Source: Mixophyes australis (taxonomy: Eukaryota > Chordata > Amphibia > Anura > Limnodynastidae). Taken from it: a DNA stretch of 64,000 bases. Positions within the stretch are counted from its first letter, which is position 1. Every line of letters starts with the position of its first letter. The notes under the pieces were generated by a model, which saw nothing but the letters and a program-made list of their open reading frames with translations, had not been told where the DNA came from and ran no database searches. A program made the position numbers and the translations under genes. The stretch is taken from contig JAVHZZ010000003.1 of assembly GCA_036250195.1 (NCBI GenBank), forward strand, positions 90,044,918 to 90,108,917, written 5' to 3'. Below, piece after piece: positions 44,994-58,455 of the stretch.

Positions 44994-45354
44994 CATCACT
45001 GGACATTAGTGGTAGCATCCAGCTACAGAGAGATGCCTCTGCAGTGGTTGCTGTAGACACGTTGCCTCCATCCCAGAATCCATCAAGTACTGGAGTATTG
45101 CAGGCAAGCATAGCTATTCATACTGCATCTGCCCAGTATCCTGTTATTGGTTTGGCAATATTCCACACTGTCAATGAGAGGTTCTGTGAAAGTCTTAATG
45201 ATAGTTACCCAAAATATATGCAGTACTTTTGTGCCATTGACATTGAGGCTCATACACATGTAGACCAACACCTTTACAGGGCACAGAATGGACTTGTTCA
45301 AGGTTTCTGCAGCTCTAGCCAGCACCCAAGCAACAGGATAAAAATGTGGAAGCA
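44994..45354 (+). other. Possible single exon (low confidence)
   Basis: A frame of about 120 codons is bounded by a pyrimidine-rich acceptor ('ttctattatttccactgttacag', AG at 44992-44993) and a donor CAG/GTGAAA at 45354/45355. The frame stays open across the whole interval and a stop lies upstream of the acceptor at 44960. The predicted peptide has mixed composition and includes 'YPVIGLAIFHTVNERFCESL', which I do not recognise. It could equally be a chance frame in non-coding DNA. No partner exon was identified. Confidence 0.2.
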
Positions 45355-48300
45355 GGTGAAATTATCAGCCAGAGTATGTTACCATTTTTCCTAACAAGAT
45401 AGCAAGGTCCCTTTACTGACTGTTTGCTGTCTCTCTGTCTTTTTAATGAGCGAGCTGTGAACACACAACTGCACATTCAGGTAGAACACATGTACATATC
45501 TTACCCAGAACAATTGCAGGCTAGAAAACAGGCTTAACAGAGACATGTTCTAAATGAATCTATTCAGCCACACTTTCTGATGCTGGAGGTCTGTCGTTGT
45601 CTTCAGAGAAACCAGGGACACGATACATGAGGGACCGCCTTGCCCATTTACAGCCTCTGCTTTGGCCAATTTCCTGTTTCTCCATATTTTGCTCTTAACG
45701 GTGTGTGTTGGACTATCGGCTTGATTTCAGCAGCAAACAACGCTAGTAATGTGTCTCTTCCTTTTCGTTACATCACCAAATGTACAGGTGTAGCATATTG
45801 TTGATATGTGGAAAGACAGGAATATTTTCACAGGCCTTCATAGGCAGATATAAAAGTAAGTTTGGTTGGAGTTAATAAAGTTATTGGAGGTTTCACTTAA
45901 CAGTTACCTCTCAGCTAGAGACCAACATGGGAAAACAGAACAAGGGAGAAAAGAAACACTTAACTTATGGCAAATGAACATTGTTCTACTAGCTGCTTTT
46001 AAACTAATGTACATTTAGAGTAGATCAAGCATTATGGGCAATCTGACCAATATTTTGCAATGTTATCTGCAAAATGTCTGGTACAGTAAAACACGGATTA
46101 AAAATTATTATTTAATAATCCATACTGGCCCAACCAATAAACAAAGGTAATAAAATACAAAGCTCCATAAAATGTGAATTTATAGTTTCAATTTCACTAT
46201 AGACGACAAAAAATAATATGTGCTGTGTGGGTAAGTTTTCTTCTGTGGCCACTCAATGGGTATTTATTGTTACCACATCTTAGAGGAAAAATACACTTCT
46301 GTGCTCCAATATTCTTTAATTAGCATTTAATTGCATCATTCCATAATATATAAGTAGCCTTCCTCTTTAATTAGAGTATAATTGCATATTTCCAGAAAAC
46401 ATATGTAGTCTTCTACTTGCATAAACGTAACAAATACAAACATATAAAGTGTATGAAATTTTTAATACTATTTATCTATTTTTTGCATCCAGCAATTCTT
46501 ACTGTTTTATATTGCTCTGTTCACAGAATCCATTTAGGAACAATTTCCCTGCCAAATTGAGTTTTCAATTACAGTTTCTGGTGCCTGGATGATATAAGGA
46601 GACAAAGAGATTTGTTTAAAGTCACACGGAGCTGACTCTGTATTCAAAATGTGGTTTCCAACAAGTCATCTGTCACTGCAAATCAGTCAGTTCACTTAAA
46701 CTCTGAGTTACCCTTTTGTAGGTGCTAATGTATAGACATGCTCACAAATTTTGCACCATTTTGATATTCAATATATTTTCATCGAAGCAAGGGTCTCAAA
46801 CATGTTTGTGGCACAATCTTGAATATATGCAATCCGATTTTGAAAATTTTGAGATTTGTGGTTTGCATTAAAAATATGAAAATTTTTAAAATTACTATAA
46901 AATGTTGCCTTAAAGCTTAGATGGCTAATAGCAAACATTACTGTGTGCAAAGTTTGCATAAGAAAAGTTTTAAGCATGAGCATGTTAAAGCCCATTCGAC
47001 AATGTGAAACCTTAATAATATTAGAACCAGCTCAAACATGACCAAAAAACAAATGAACCCCTAAATGGCGCCGATATGGTTGAATATAAGATAAGATCTG
47101 TATACAGATCTGTATACAGATAAGTATGTCCTTGCTTTATTATGGAATATTTGAATAATGCTGTAGCTGTATCTATCAGCCACTAAGCATTTTGGTTAAA
47201 AACGAGACAGGAGTATATCTCCTTTTACATCCGTAATAGACTACAGTGCATGAAATTGGCTCCTATATTTCTCCAATTCCATATTGTCAGAGACAGCGAA
47301 TATATGCTACACTGTTGCTGATGTGTGAATCGTGCAGATTATTACAGTGTATTATATCAACATACACGCTGTTTTTTATATGCATATATACTGATGAACT
47401 AATTTGCATATCCTCTATATAGCATCTATCTGCGGACTGTAGAACTTCAACAGCTCACCCAGATATCTGGATTTTGTTTATCATCTGATCACGACTATCA
47501 TACCATGGATGATTGTCTTAGCACAATTATCCCCTTTTCATGCGACTATTTGGAGGTCTTACATGTACACAGTGAATAGAGCTACTATCGAGACAGCTGT
47601 CCTATTCAATCATGATCTAGTAGCGTTACTTATTGGCTGCATATGAGATCCATGTATTATTTACATCACAGTGCACTGTGATTTATTCATTGTGGGGTAT
47701 GAGATGTTTATATAAATGTCATTTAGCAGTATAGAATCTTATTCCATGATATTTTAACATAATAAATTTTACTTTTAATTTTATTCGTGACCCAGACCAC
47801 TTTTTTCCATTGAGACAGTCAGGTCTGCAGCGCTGAATTTTTTGGTTTGTACAGCTCAAACATGGTCTCACCTGTTGAAATTAACAACATCTATATACTT
47901 TGTGAACAAATCTGGAACTATATAGACTATAGAATTCAAGCTATATTTGAGCAAGGTGAATGAGTTTGAGATTAATAGGCTGTGTTGTATAATTCTTCCA
48001 TGAGAACGTTGTACTTCGGCATAATAATACCTGTGCTTTGAATTGAAAAAAAAGTTAAAAATACTATAACATGTACATAAAGAGAAATGGTAATGTGCAG
48101 TTGTCCATATGTTTATCATAGCAAAATAATTCAGAGTTGCAAACAGAACATAAATTATGCAGTAGTGCAGTAGTCAAATATGAAAAATAGAATTAGAAAA
48201 GTAAAATGTACATAAAGGTAATAAAGTGTTAAATAAAAACTATGGCATAAAGTAAGCTGTACAATGTAAAACACCACATTAATATTTACCCCTGCAACAT

Positions 48301-51300
48301 AAATCTGGCCATGTTGCAAAATATACACTGCTCTACAAAACTTATATTAACCTTCCTTCACACCTAGTTAAATAAAAAAAAAATTAAAATAAGTGCTATA
48401 GTTACTCATCAAATGTTTCACACCAAGAAACTGCAGAAGAGCACAGATCATTTACATTACTGCTTTTTTTATGAAAGCAAACACAGAAATCTGTTAAACT
48501 TTTGATGGTGGGCTGGTTCTTTATTCAACTTTGTTGTTTTAAGTGGTAGCGTCTGCGGTGGAATATGCACCCACATAAGTTTACTGAATAAGTCCAGTGA
48601 AAGAAAAAAAGGGCGCTTCTTTAAATTAATGAAATGTGTACAAGTGTATAAAATCATTTGAAACGGCAGCCAAGGACAAATAGGACCAATGTGCAAGTGC
48701 AAATAAAATAAAAATGTTGTCCGGCGCTCAGAAACAAACAGAATTTAAAAATCACTAGTATCTACTAAGGCTTAGTGAATAAGCACTAGAATAATGATTT
48801 GGCTATGTATTGCCATCTATATCATACACATGCAAGAACAATACAATATATACAGCTCCTCAAAATTGCCTACTTCACAGTACACACATTATATTGATTT
48901 ACATGACATGACGTCAGCACTAACTAGTTTGGTGTTCCTTTTATTTGGTCATGATTTATGTTCAATCTCTGTACACTATAATTCCACACACTTTAGGCAC
49001 TACTATTTAAATCTATTATATAAACCTCATCAGCAATTTATTTTAGATTCTATAATATTTATTCTCACACATAACTATTTTCTTTTGAAGGTTTTTTCTA
49101 TAGGCAGGCATGTAGGACAGCCATGGGGAAATAATTTGTGCCTCATTTCCCAAATTATCCATGGGTTGGTAGGAGGCAGCCCAAATTTTCCTGCCATTGT
49201 GTCTCCTCCACAGATTATCCTGATCAGCAGATAAAACTGCAACAAATTCAATGTATGTGATAGTAATGAAGAATCCATAAATACATTTTTTGTGATCTTG
49301 ACAATGATCATTTAAATCATAAATTGATTTATTCTTAAAACAAGTATTGCCTTTCTGGATCTAAAAATCTCAATTAAAAATAATCACTTGTACTCATTCC
49401 AAGGAGACTATTTTTAATTCATACATTGATGTATTTAACACATGTATATTTTGTCACCAAAAAATACATATTTTAAATATTACAGTTAGTCATTGTTTAA
49501 GGATATGTAGCAATTGTGCCACAGAAAAAAATATTTTGGAATAGATACAAGTTTTAAAAACTAGTTTCATAGGCATGTGTAACTTGTGTCAGCTGTTAGC
49601 CATCTTAGAGGCAATTGACAAAGCAAAAAAGATTAGACAGAGATAAACATCTTAGATCAAAAGTAAAATAAATATAATTTTCATAATGATCTCTTATTTT
49701 CTACTCAATACAATACTCAATATTATGTTATGAAAAAAGTGAAAATAAACACTGGAATATATTGCTACATGACTTAATTTTATAAACCTTATTTATAATT
49801 TGTAATATACATAACATTTATTCGCAGGGCCTTACTTAGAAAGCTGTGTATTTTGCATATATGTAAAAATACACAAAGGTCCAATGTACATTGACTTGTG
49901 TGAACCACATTCTTAAAAGGAGATCATCTATAATTTCTTAGATTGGTTAAAGTAGTTTACATTTTGTTGAATTGTTAGGAAAATTATTTGGTGAAACTAT
50001 ATTGATTATTATTATTTTGCTATGGAGTATTTTGATTTATAAGTGATACACTATTTACAAAGAGTACCTGTTAGAACTAGAATGTGGATAGTTATAAACC
50101 ATTAAACAGGAATCTTTTTAATTAGTTTTTTAATTTAACAAGTATTGAAAAAACTAATCTAAGTGAAGGTAAACAGAAAAACAAATCAGGAAATGTGTGA
50201 TTATTTTAAGATAATCTTTGTATGAGGAGTGTTGAATAAATGTCATGTTCAAATCTCATCATTATTAAGCTCTAATCTTTTGGCATTTAAACTTCCACCA
50301 TAAGAGCTAAATTGAATATCACATAAATGTTTTAAGAAAAAAATGTTAAGTATTCAATCCCTGGAAATTCCATGACCAGATTTGAATTTAATTTATAACC
50401 TTTATGTTTGTAATTTTATTTTTTTTCTGTGCAAAGTGAACTTGCCAAACTGACCCCAGAAAATCATGTTCCAGTGTTCTTAGTGTGATTCTGCTTAAGT
50501 ACTGCTATTCAAATGGCAGCCAATGGGTTAGTTATGATCCATAGCTTTCAACTTTCTTTAGACCCTTAATTTATCATATTGTTTGACATGCTTTTTCATA
50601 ACATCTGGCCAATAAGCAGACCCAGTAATCCAAAAAAAGGATTACTGGGTCAACCTGTTACACACTGGGTATCCATGGTGGAAGATTGAAGTCAATATCC
50701 CATATGGTGGTGGAAGTCACTTTGAATGAATAGGACTTTTTCATTGTCATATTACACTATGTTATGTTTTTTCTGTTTATTGGACCACTAAGTCCTTTCT
50801 AGGATTGTTGTGTTACATCCATTTATTGAAGCACACACTATTTTTTGATTTTCTTCCTGTTGTGCTAAGAAGGAAGCGCAAAGTGTATGTTTGAATCTTT
50901 TGTTTACATATTTATATTTGAGCATTGGTGAATGTTCCATCATCATATACAGCTGCACACCTGAGTGGAGTGCCCTAACATAATTTTATTTACTTGTGTA
51001 ATAGTTATGTATAACCAATGGCAGAATTACAGTGAGTGCAGAGGGTTTGGCAGCTTCAGGTCGTGGAGGTGATGGGCCCAGCAATGCCAGGTTTTCTCAC
51101 CCTCCCAACTCTAACTATCCTGTACCCCCTCCGTGAGGCCCCCACTCTGAGTGGAGGCCTCTTCTGAGTGGCACCTGAACAGTGTGCACATTTGTTCATT
51201 GCACATACTCAGGGAGAGCAGTATTTCTGGGCTCCTAACTAAATTTTGCTATGAGGTCTGATAATGTTTTGCTCTGCCTGTGTGCAACAAAAAGTCTTTA

Positions 51301-52871
51301 AGATAAAATATTGATTTAAAATAGTGTTGCAACAAATATTTGTTTTTATTTTAATTCTAGTAACTAGAATATATTGAGATTTTTTATATACTACTGAAAT
51401 TAAGGCTCAAGAAGGATCTACAGTTTACTTGACTTCTGTCAAGGGGGCTATTTGTCAAAACCTCCCTGCTCATGTCCTGGCCATTTTTAAGCAATAGGCC
51501 TATTTATTACAATGGTAATGTCGTGGATATCTGCGGCGTTCCTTTAGCTAACGTTCACAGCAGCAGCAGTTCCCATAGCTGGCAATAAGGTCTGTGAAAT
51601 GGCCTTATCTATCAATCTCTGAAAGACTTACCTCAGAATGGCATTAGCAATAGAGATCTGCATTAACAGCCCCTCTCTAGAGGAGAGAGGAAGCATAAAG
51701 GGATTTTCCCTGATCCCTCCCCTGTCATGTCTGCGAGAGATCCTGTAAGCAAATGTTTTCACCGCTGCAAAAATCAAGCAGTGAAAGCTGACACTGCAGT
51801 TTTTTCATCACTGGGACAGCCTGTCATAGGATGCGCTGTCATGGAATGACTATAATGATAAATAGCTTATTTGTTATGAAAGGTACTGATAAGAGATGCT
51901 ACTTAACTGTCACAATATGCAGTTCTTCATAAATAGGCCCAGTTAGCTGAAAAAGACTGTTAAATGTAAAATGTTGCATCCATAGCCACTCTTAACGAGA
52001 AGAGGTTTTGTCATTTGCAAATATGATTTAATTCTATCATATTCATTTAATCAGAGCTCATGAAACATGCTTATCATTCTGTGAATGTCTAATCATTAAG
52101 TTAATTTCGGCGAATAAGTCATTACATTTGGCATTAACATCATGTTGTAATAGCTCCACTTTACAGATGTACATTGGCAAAGCCTTGATCAACATTTTGT
52201 TCTCAAATCTGGCTCTGATAAATAATCTTTATTTTCCTTATAACTGTTGCACAGAACTATTTCCAATCTAATTTATTAGTTTATCCATGGTCAGAGTGTA
52301 CAGATATATAGATACAGAGGTTTAGAGAAAATGTTCCAGCATTATTATTTCATCTACTGTATGCATATTTCATATACTTGACACTGAGCCACACTTGATT
52401 ATTGAACTACACCATCCTTATTTTTGTTAATGGAGAGCACAATTCCATACTGAGTATTTCAGTGAATTGGAAGTCTGTTTCATCTATGATAACTATAGGC
52501 ATGCTGTTCTATATTTCTAATTGAAGACAAATATACAGATGGACTTATTACAAAATATCTCTACATCAATTTAAATTGTCATTTCATATTTAGCCTTTTC
52601 CCCCAATGTGTAATTTCCAGTAGAGTCTGACATTTTAACCTTTAGTTTTGAGGAATATCTATTCCTTATGAGTTAGTAAAATACTGTATTCTACAAATGA
52701 AAAAATGAATAATAATAAAAGCATAAAAGTATTAAAGGAAAAATGTTACACAAAGTTGTGATTATTAATGTTTGTGCTACAGCTTGCTTTTGGCAACCCT
52801 ACGAAATGCAATTGGCCCGATTCATGTTCGGACGTAAGTCCATTTGCGTGCCATATCTTGTGTGAAATTGC
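45355..52871. other. Long non-coding stretch
   Basis: I see no gene in this 7.5 kb. The region is AT-rich. Minor structures are a palindromic duplication at 47094-47120 (AGATCTGTATACAGATCT), a possible old transposon at about 51430-51945 sharing 'taggcctatttatta' and 'aaatag' phrases with 8405-8670, and a MITE-like end 'ggcccgattcatgttcggac' at 52815. Confidence 0.5.
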
Positions 52872-54560
52872 TCTATCATCATCAACATTTATTTAGATAG
52901 CGCCAGCAGATTCCATAGCGCTTTACAATTGGGAACAAACAGTAGTAAAACAATACTGGGTAATACATACAAATGTAGAGCTAAGAAGGCCCTACTCGCA
53001 AGCTTACAATCTATGGGTCAATGGTTTGATACACAAGTGTAAGTGCTACATCATATTGAATATTTGTCCATCTAGAATGCAAAGGATATTTAGTATTTAG
53101 TGGGCTGTATGCTCAGTCATACAACTATGTTGATCAGAGGATTGTTGTCTTGTTTTAGCTGTGCAGAGGGTGGTAATAGGGTAACCTAGTGAGATTAAGA
53201 GGGTGGTAGAGAAATATTATAAGCTTATTTGAAGAGGTGAGTTTTCAGAGAACACTTGAAGGTTTGAAGACTAGAAGAAAGTCTTGTGGTATCGAGGGAG
53301 TGAATTCCATAAAGTGGGTGCACCCCGAAAAATGTCCTGCAACCGAAAATAGGAGGAAGTGATGAGAGTGGAAGAGAGACGCAGAATTTGTGCAGAACGG
53401 AGGTGTCGAGTTGGGAGATATTTTGAGACAAGTGAGGAGATGTATGCTGGTGCAATATTGTTGATGGCCTTATATGTTAGTAGAAGAATTTTATATTCGA
53501 TTTGCTGAAAAACAGGCAACCAATGTACAGACTGAAATAGTGACTCAGCAGATATAAAACGATTTGCAAGGAAAATCAATCTAGCATTGATTGCAAAATA
53601 TATTGAAGGGGCTCGAGTCTGATTTTGGGAAGACCAGTAAGGAAGGAATTACTATTGTCCATGCGGGAGATGATGAGTACACGAATTAAAGTTTTTGCAG
53701 TGTCCTGTGTGAGATATGTACGCATTCTGAAAATGTTTTTAAGATGTATGCAGCATGGTGTAAATATAGAGTTGATGTGGGGAACAAAGGATAATTGCGA
53801 GTCATGGATTACACCTAGGCAACGAGCTTGCAGAGTGGGATTTATGGTCATGTTGTCAACAGAAATAGAAATGTCAGCTACTATTGTTGGGTGGGAATAT
53901 TATTAATTCTGTTGTTGAAAGATTGAGTTTGAGTTGGCGAGTTGACATCCAAGATGAAATGGCAGAAAGACAGTCAGTAATGCAAGACAACACAATGTTG
54001 AGAGAATTCTAGAGAGGATAGATAAATTTGTGTATCATCCGCTTAGAGATGATACTGAAATCTGAAATCCAAAGGCACTTATTAGTTTTCCTAGAGAAGT
54101 GGTGCAGATAGAGAATAGCAGAGGACCTAGGACTGAGCCTTGTGGTATAACTGATAAAGGAAGCAGAGTGAAGGTTGTTCCAGAGAAATTAACATTGAAA
54201 GAGCGATTAGATAGATAGGATGAGAACCAGGAATGGACAGTGTCTTGAAGATCTAGGTATTGTAGCGTCTGTATAAGGAGAGAGTGGTCAACAATGTTGA
54301 ATGCAGCAGAGAGATCCAGGAGAATTAGAAGAGAGTAATCATCTTCAGTTTTAACTGTGATCAGATCATTGGAAACCTTGGTCAGCGCAGTCTCTGTGCA
54401 GTGTTGAGAGCGAAAGCCTGATTGAAGAGGATCCAATAGGTTGTTTGCATAAAGGAAGCATGTGAGGCGAGTGTAGGCAATTTGCTTGAGAAGTTTGGAG
54501 GAACATGGGAGCTGAGAGATGAGGTGGTAATTTATTACTTCCACAAAGTTCTCAATAGCA
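52872..54560 (-). mobile_element. L2/CR1-type LINE, 5'-truncated
   Basis: The 3' end is at about 52872, where the complement gives '...cgctatctaaataaatgttgatgatga', a typical tail for this group. The minus strand encodes RT (54544-54035) and then the region beyond RT up to 'APTLWNSLPRY' (53579-53271). The copy ends abruptly near 54560 inside RT, as expected from incomplete reverse transcription. Confidence 0.85.
53225..54544 (-). pseudogene. LINE ORF2 reverse transcriptase remnant
   Basis: The frame at 54544-54035 shows RT motifs: '[19 protein letters not shown]', '[17 protein letters not shown]' (first catalytic Asp region, LSAAFD in active relatives), and '[14 protein letters not shown]'. 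The catalytic ADDTQIY segment is at 54042-54021 in a shifted frame. Later pieces at 53851-53576 and 53579-53271 carry the C-terminal 'VHWLPVFQQIEYKILLLTYKA' and 'RGAPTLWNSLP' segments. At least two frameshifts make it non-functional. Confidence 0.85.
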
Positions 54561-55316
54561 TCTTTAATAAGACACAGCTAGGAAATATACTCATTTTTAA
54601 TACACTTAATCCAAAATAATTTTTTATGAAGAAAAATATTTCTGTTTCACAATAACAACAGCAGTAAAAGCTCCATGTGAAGCTTTGATGAGATGTACTG
54701 GAAATGTTCACCATTACCCAGAGAACAGAATCAATGTCTTTAACAATCCCTGAATAGCGAATAAGATGAAATATATTGTGTTCAGTGCCCTTTGTTTCAG
54801 ATGTCTATCAACACTAAGTGCTAATGTTCAATATGTTTATTTAGAGCACCTAAAACATTTGTTAGTTAAATATATACATTTATATTGTATATACGAAGCC
54901 CTGAAATTCTCAGGAACTTCCATACACCAGCCTTGTTGACTTAGTAGTATACCTAAAAAAGTTTTCATAAATTTGCATATAGAAATTAAATAATTTAGCT
55001 GCAATAACAAAATATGTTAAATTCAATAAAGTAAAGTATAAGCATAATGTAATAGATGCCTGTGTCATCTATCTATAACAATGGTGAGGTTTAGCAACTG
55101 AAATGTAAAATACAAATTTAATATACTGGCTAAGGCTTATTAAACAAGCCCTTTGAATTTGTTGCCAGTTCTATTAATTAAGAAATAATTTCTCATAATT
55201 TCTACTTAAAAAAATCAATACAAACAAATAAAGTTTGAATTTCTGTAGTCACATTTCCTGTTGTCCATTTGTTATAATTTGGCATAAAAATGTCATAAAT
55301 TATTATTTGTTATTAC
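54561..55316. other. Non-coding, nothing recognised
   Basis: AT-rich, no recognisable feature. Confidence 0.5.
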
Positions 55317-55719
55317 TATCAGGCTTCATTTCATCACCCTGCTCCAGCTCCTATTTGATTGTTCTTGTTCCTAGTGTTTTGACCCGGCTTTCCATTTGAC
55401 CTCCCTGTGGATTTTGCTTTGTACTTTTGCTGCCTGTTTGGTTTCCTGACTACTGGCCTGTTTCTGACTATTCTTTGGATCATCCCTTTGTACCTTGCCA
55501 TCCGTTTGGTTCCGACACGGATTGAGTGACTTCTCTTTTGTCCACTCCATTACTACGTTGGTGGCTGTCCCGGAGAATCGCTACCTGCGCACCTTCTTGA
55601 ATCGAAGCCCCAAACGCCCTTGCGGGGGGTCCCTGGTGAATACCAGGGGTGCATTAGACTTCGCACCTCCTTGTTCAGCTGCTTCAATACCAGCTAGTAA
55701 TTCCTCTCTGAACGTGACA
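55317..55719 (+). repeat. LTR fragment of a Ty3-type element
   Basis: The sequence is rich in 'cctgttt', 'ccggctt' and 'gacctc' phrases, runs through 'agaatcgctacctgcgc', and ends 'aacgtgaca'. This is the style of amphibian and fish Ty3-type LTR 3' halves. No TATA box or target duplication was found, so it is probably 5'-truncated or old. The open frame at 55495-55821 is incidental. Confidence 0.45.
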
Positions 55720-56302
55720 ATTTTACTTTTTAATCTTCTCTTTTTGTATCAATCTTCAATACATACAGCATTTCATTTCTACTTGCTGTGTTTTGTTATG
55801 ATTATGACATTCGTTAAATAAAAATTAAGCCTACACACAAACAATGATTCATGACACAAATGACACACACAAATATTGGTATAAATAAAAGAGACGATTT
55901 TGCTTCTACAATCACAATGTGTTATTACTCACATCTACCCTACATATTTTCCAGCAACAAACTTTTTTCAGTTTTGCATTTGTAAAACTTCAAATATCGG
56001 GAAAAGGTCGCACCATAATGCTTTACTCTTATATTATTATATTTCTCAAGCTAAAAACTTCTTATGCGTATTTTAGCATCTTTAGGGATTGATTCTTTAT
56101 CCAATGTTTTACCTAGTAGATCATTTTACTTTTGTGAAGAAAACTTTCAATATAAATGCTTTTTGTTTAATGTCATGTAAATATTTCTGTATTTCTCCTT
56201 TAGAATTCTATTTGGTTTTACTTATTCAAAAAGATTTTCCATTTTAACTAATGCCTTTTAGCTACACTAATCAACTTGAAATATAATTGTAGTAATTTCA
56301 CA
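55720..56302. other. Non-coding, nothing recognised
   Basis: AT-rich sequence without features. Confidence 0.5.
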
Positions 56303-56486
56303 CCTAGTAGTAAATGTATGAAGCTGTGAGTTTGCCGGCGGGTTTGAAAAGTGGACATGTTGCCTATAGCAACCAATCAGATTCTAGCTATCATTTAGTA
56401 GAATGTACTAAATAAATGAAAGCTAGAATCTGATTGGTTTTTCAAACTCGCCGGAAAACTCTCAGCTTGATACATTTACCCCCTAA
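56303..56486. mobile_element. Palindromic MITE, about 184 bp
   Basis: Inverted ends of about 45 bp: 'taaatgtatgaagctgtgag' at the left and the complement of 'ctctcagcttgatacattta' at the right, continuing through 'ccggcgggtttgaaaa' / 'ttttcaaactcgccgg'. The interior contains 'caaccaatcagattctagct' and its inverse. Non-coding. A decayed relative lies at 4750-4865. Confidence 0.8.
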
Positions 56487-57879
56487 TCTGCTTTTCAGGG
56501 CATGTTATAAAAGCAACATAATCTTAGAATTATAAATTGATAACTCTGGTGATCCCTGGACCCTTTCAGAATTTAAAGAAATTAAGGGTAACACTAATCA
56601 AAAATGATAAAAAAGATATGGCAAATAAAAATCACTATAATACTGGTTTAACGCCTGATACTTGTAATAGGACTTTTACTTGAAATCAGCTCTTGAAAAC
56701 ACATACAAATCTGTCTGTTCCACTTGGCAGCAATAGACATGTCTAAGCCTTCAAGCGAGGATGGGCACACAGCTGTGTTCACTCTTCGGGCTTGACCTAT
56801 AATTTAAATAGCATAATTTTGTGCCTTCATGTTGTATTGGGTGGAGAAGCACATTTCTATGTGTACTTAATTCTAAAAAAAGTGACACATTTAATAAAGA
56901 GTTCCTCTGTCCCCTCAATCTCATCATTATTTTAAAAATAATGATGAGATAAATTAGGCTAAGACAAGTGGTATTTTGTCACAGTTACACACAGAAATGT
57001 AGGATTCCACTAATTGAATGGGTTTAGCTCTACCCACCATGGAGGCATGGAGTCTAATGTGGTGAATGCCTTCGACCATGGACCCCCACACAGAGGTTTG
57101 GTCTTTGCTGCTAGCACCATGCTGGTCACAGTTATCCAGATTGGTACCAGGTGAGACTGGCAGGTGTAACGGATGATATAGGCAAGGAAGATAGCTAGAC
57201 AACAGAGGACACTTCATACAAGGATAGCTATGAAGCACAGCACACTAGATACCAGGATATGCAGAGGAAGTACCAGACACTGGATATCAGGATTAGGTGT
57301 GCTCATGCTTTGCATACCTAGGTGCAATTTTAGTTTAATAGGCTTTTCCTGAGAGTGGAAAGTAGATATGTACCTTGATGGGGCCCATCTAGGCTGCAGT
57401 TTGCCTTATTCTACTTTCCCTTTATCAGCACAAGCAGTGAGCTTGTGCTGATGAGGGAAGTAGAATAAGCAAAGGCAATGTACATTAATGAACACAGTTA
57501 AGGATTTATTGCTTTCATAATGTGTCTCTTGGATGCACATATCTTTGTTTAAAATTATCACTGAGATAAAGAAGGCAGTCATGCTTGTATGTAGACTGGA
57601 TCATGTTATCAAATTTATTATTATTTTTATTTAAAATTATAATTTTTGTTTTTTAAAAAAAAGCACAATGTCCAGTTAAGTTTCCCTTTACAAAATCTAG
57701 TTCCGTCCTTGGCCATTTGCTCTTTTTAAGTGGCAATACCTATAATTAATAGGTATTAATCCCAGTTTCCGTCACTTCTGAACTCCCTTAATTTTCAGCT
57801 CTTCCACTGCAGGTCATTTGACTCTGCCTGCTGGCCATTGCTAGACAACACTATAGTAGAAATCCTCAGTGTATTTTTT
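56487..57879. other. Non-coding, nothing recognised
   Basis: No gene seen. A small inverted pair lies at about 57405-57470 ('tattctactttccctttatcagcacaagc' with its near-complement), probably a short hairpin. Confidence 0.45.
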
Positions 57880-58455
57880 AACCTGTTACAGATGAGTTAT
57901 ACAGTAACTTCCTGCTCTCTGGTATTCCCTTCATCTGCTTTAATCTATGTTAAATGCCCTGCAAGACTGTCTCTCACCACTCCACATCAGCTGCCTCACT
58001 TTGAAAATCCCAACAGTGGCTCACTTGTGTCTCCAGAATCCAATTCGAATTGCTCACACTTCCCTACAAAGCCTTCGTAGATCTACCTCTGACCTGCTCC
58101 TCACCTCTGCTCTGGTAACCACTTCTCACTTCTGCCTACAAGACTTCTCCTGTGCTGCTACCCACTATGGAATTCCCTTCCACGCCCTCAATCAGACTTT
58201 TATATAGCCTAATGCACACACACAACTGTCCCAATCTCCACTCTGAGCTACATTTGTTTCTCTTGTTTGAGCTGTGCCCTCTTCCAATTAGAATATAAGC
58301 TCTGTCATGAGCAGAACCCTCCATACCCTTGATTTGCATACCTGTATTTATTTTGTATACCTTGTATGTCCCTGTTTTATGTATTTCTTGTGTTCATTAC
58401 AGTTGTGCTCTTTACAGCATTGTGGCTCCTAACAAATCTATGATAATAACAATAT
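57880..58455 (+). pseudogene. LINE ORF2 3' fragment (L2/CR1 type)
   Basis: Broken plus-strand frames carry the C-terminal end of a LINE ORF2: a degenerate version of the 'CP.RLSLTTPHQLPH' region and then 'SALVTTSHFCLQDFSCAATHYGIPFHALN', equivalent to 'F..AAP.LWNSLP' in the family. It is followed by 'gaatataagctctgtcatgagcag', typical of the LINE 3' untranslated region. 5'-truncated and frameshifted. Confidence 0.7.
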
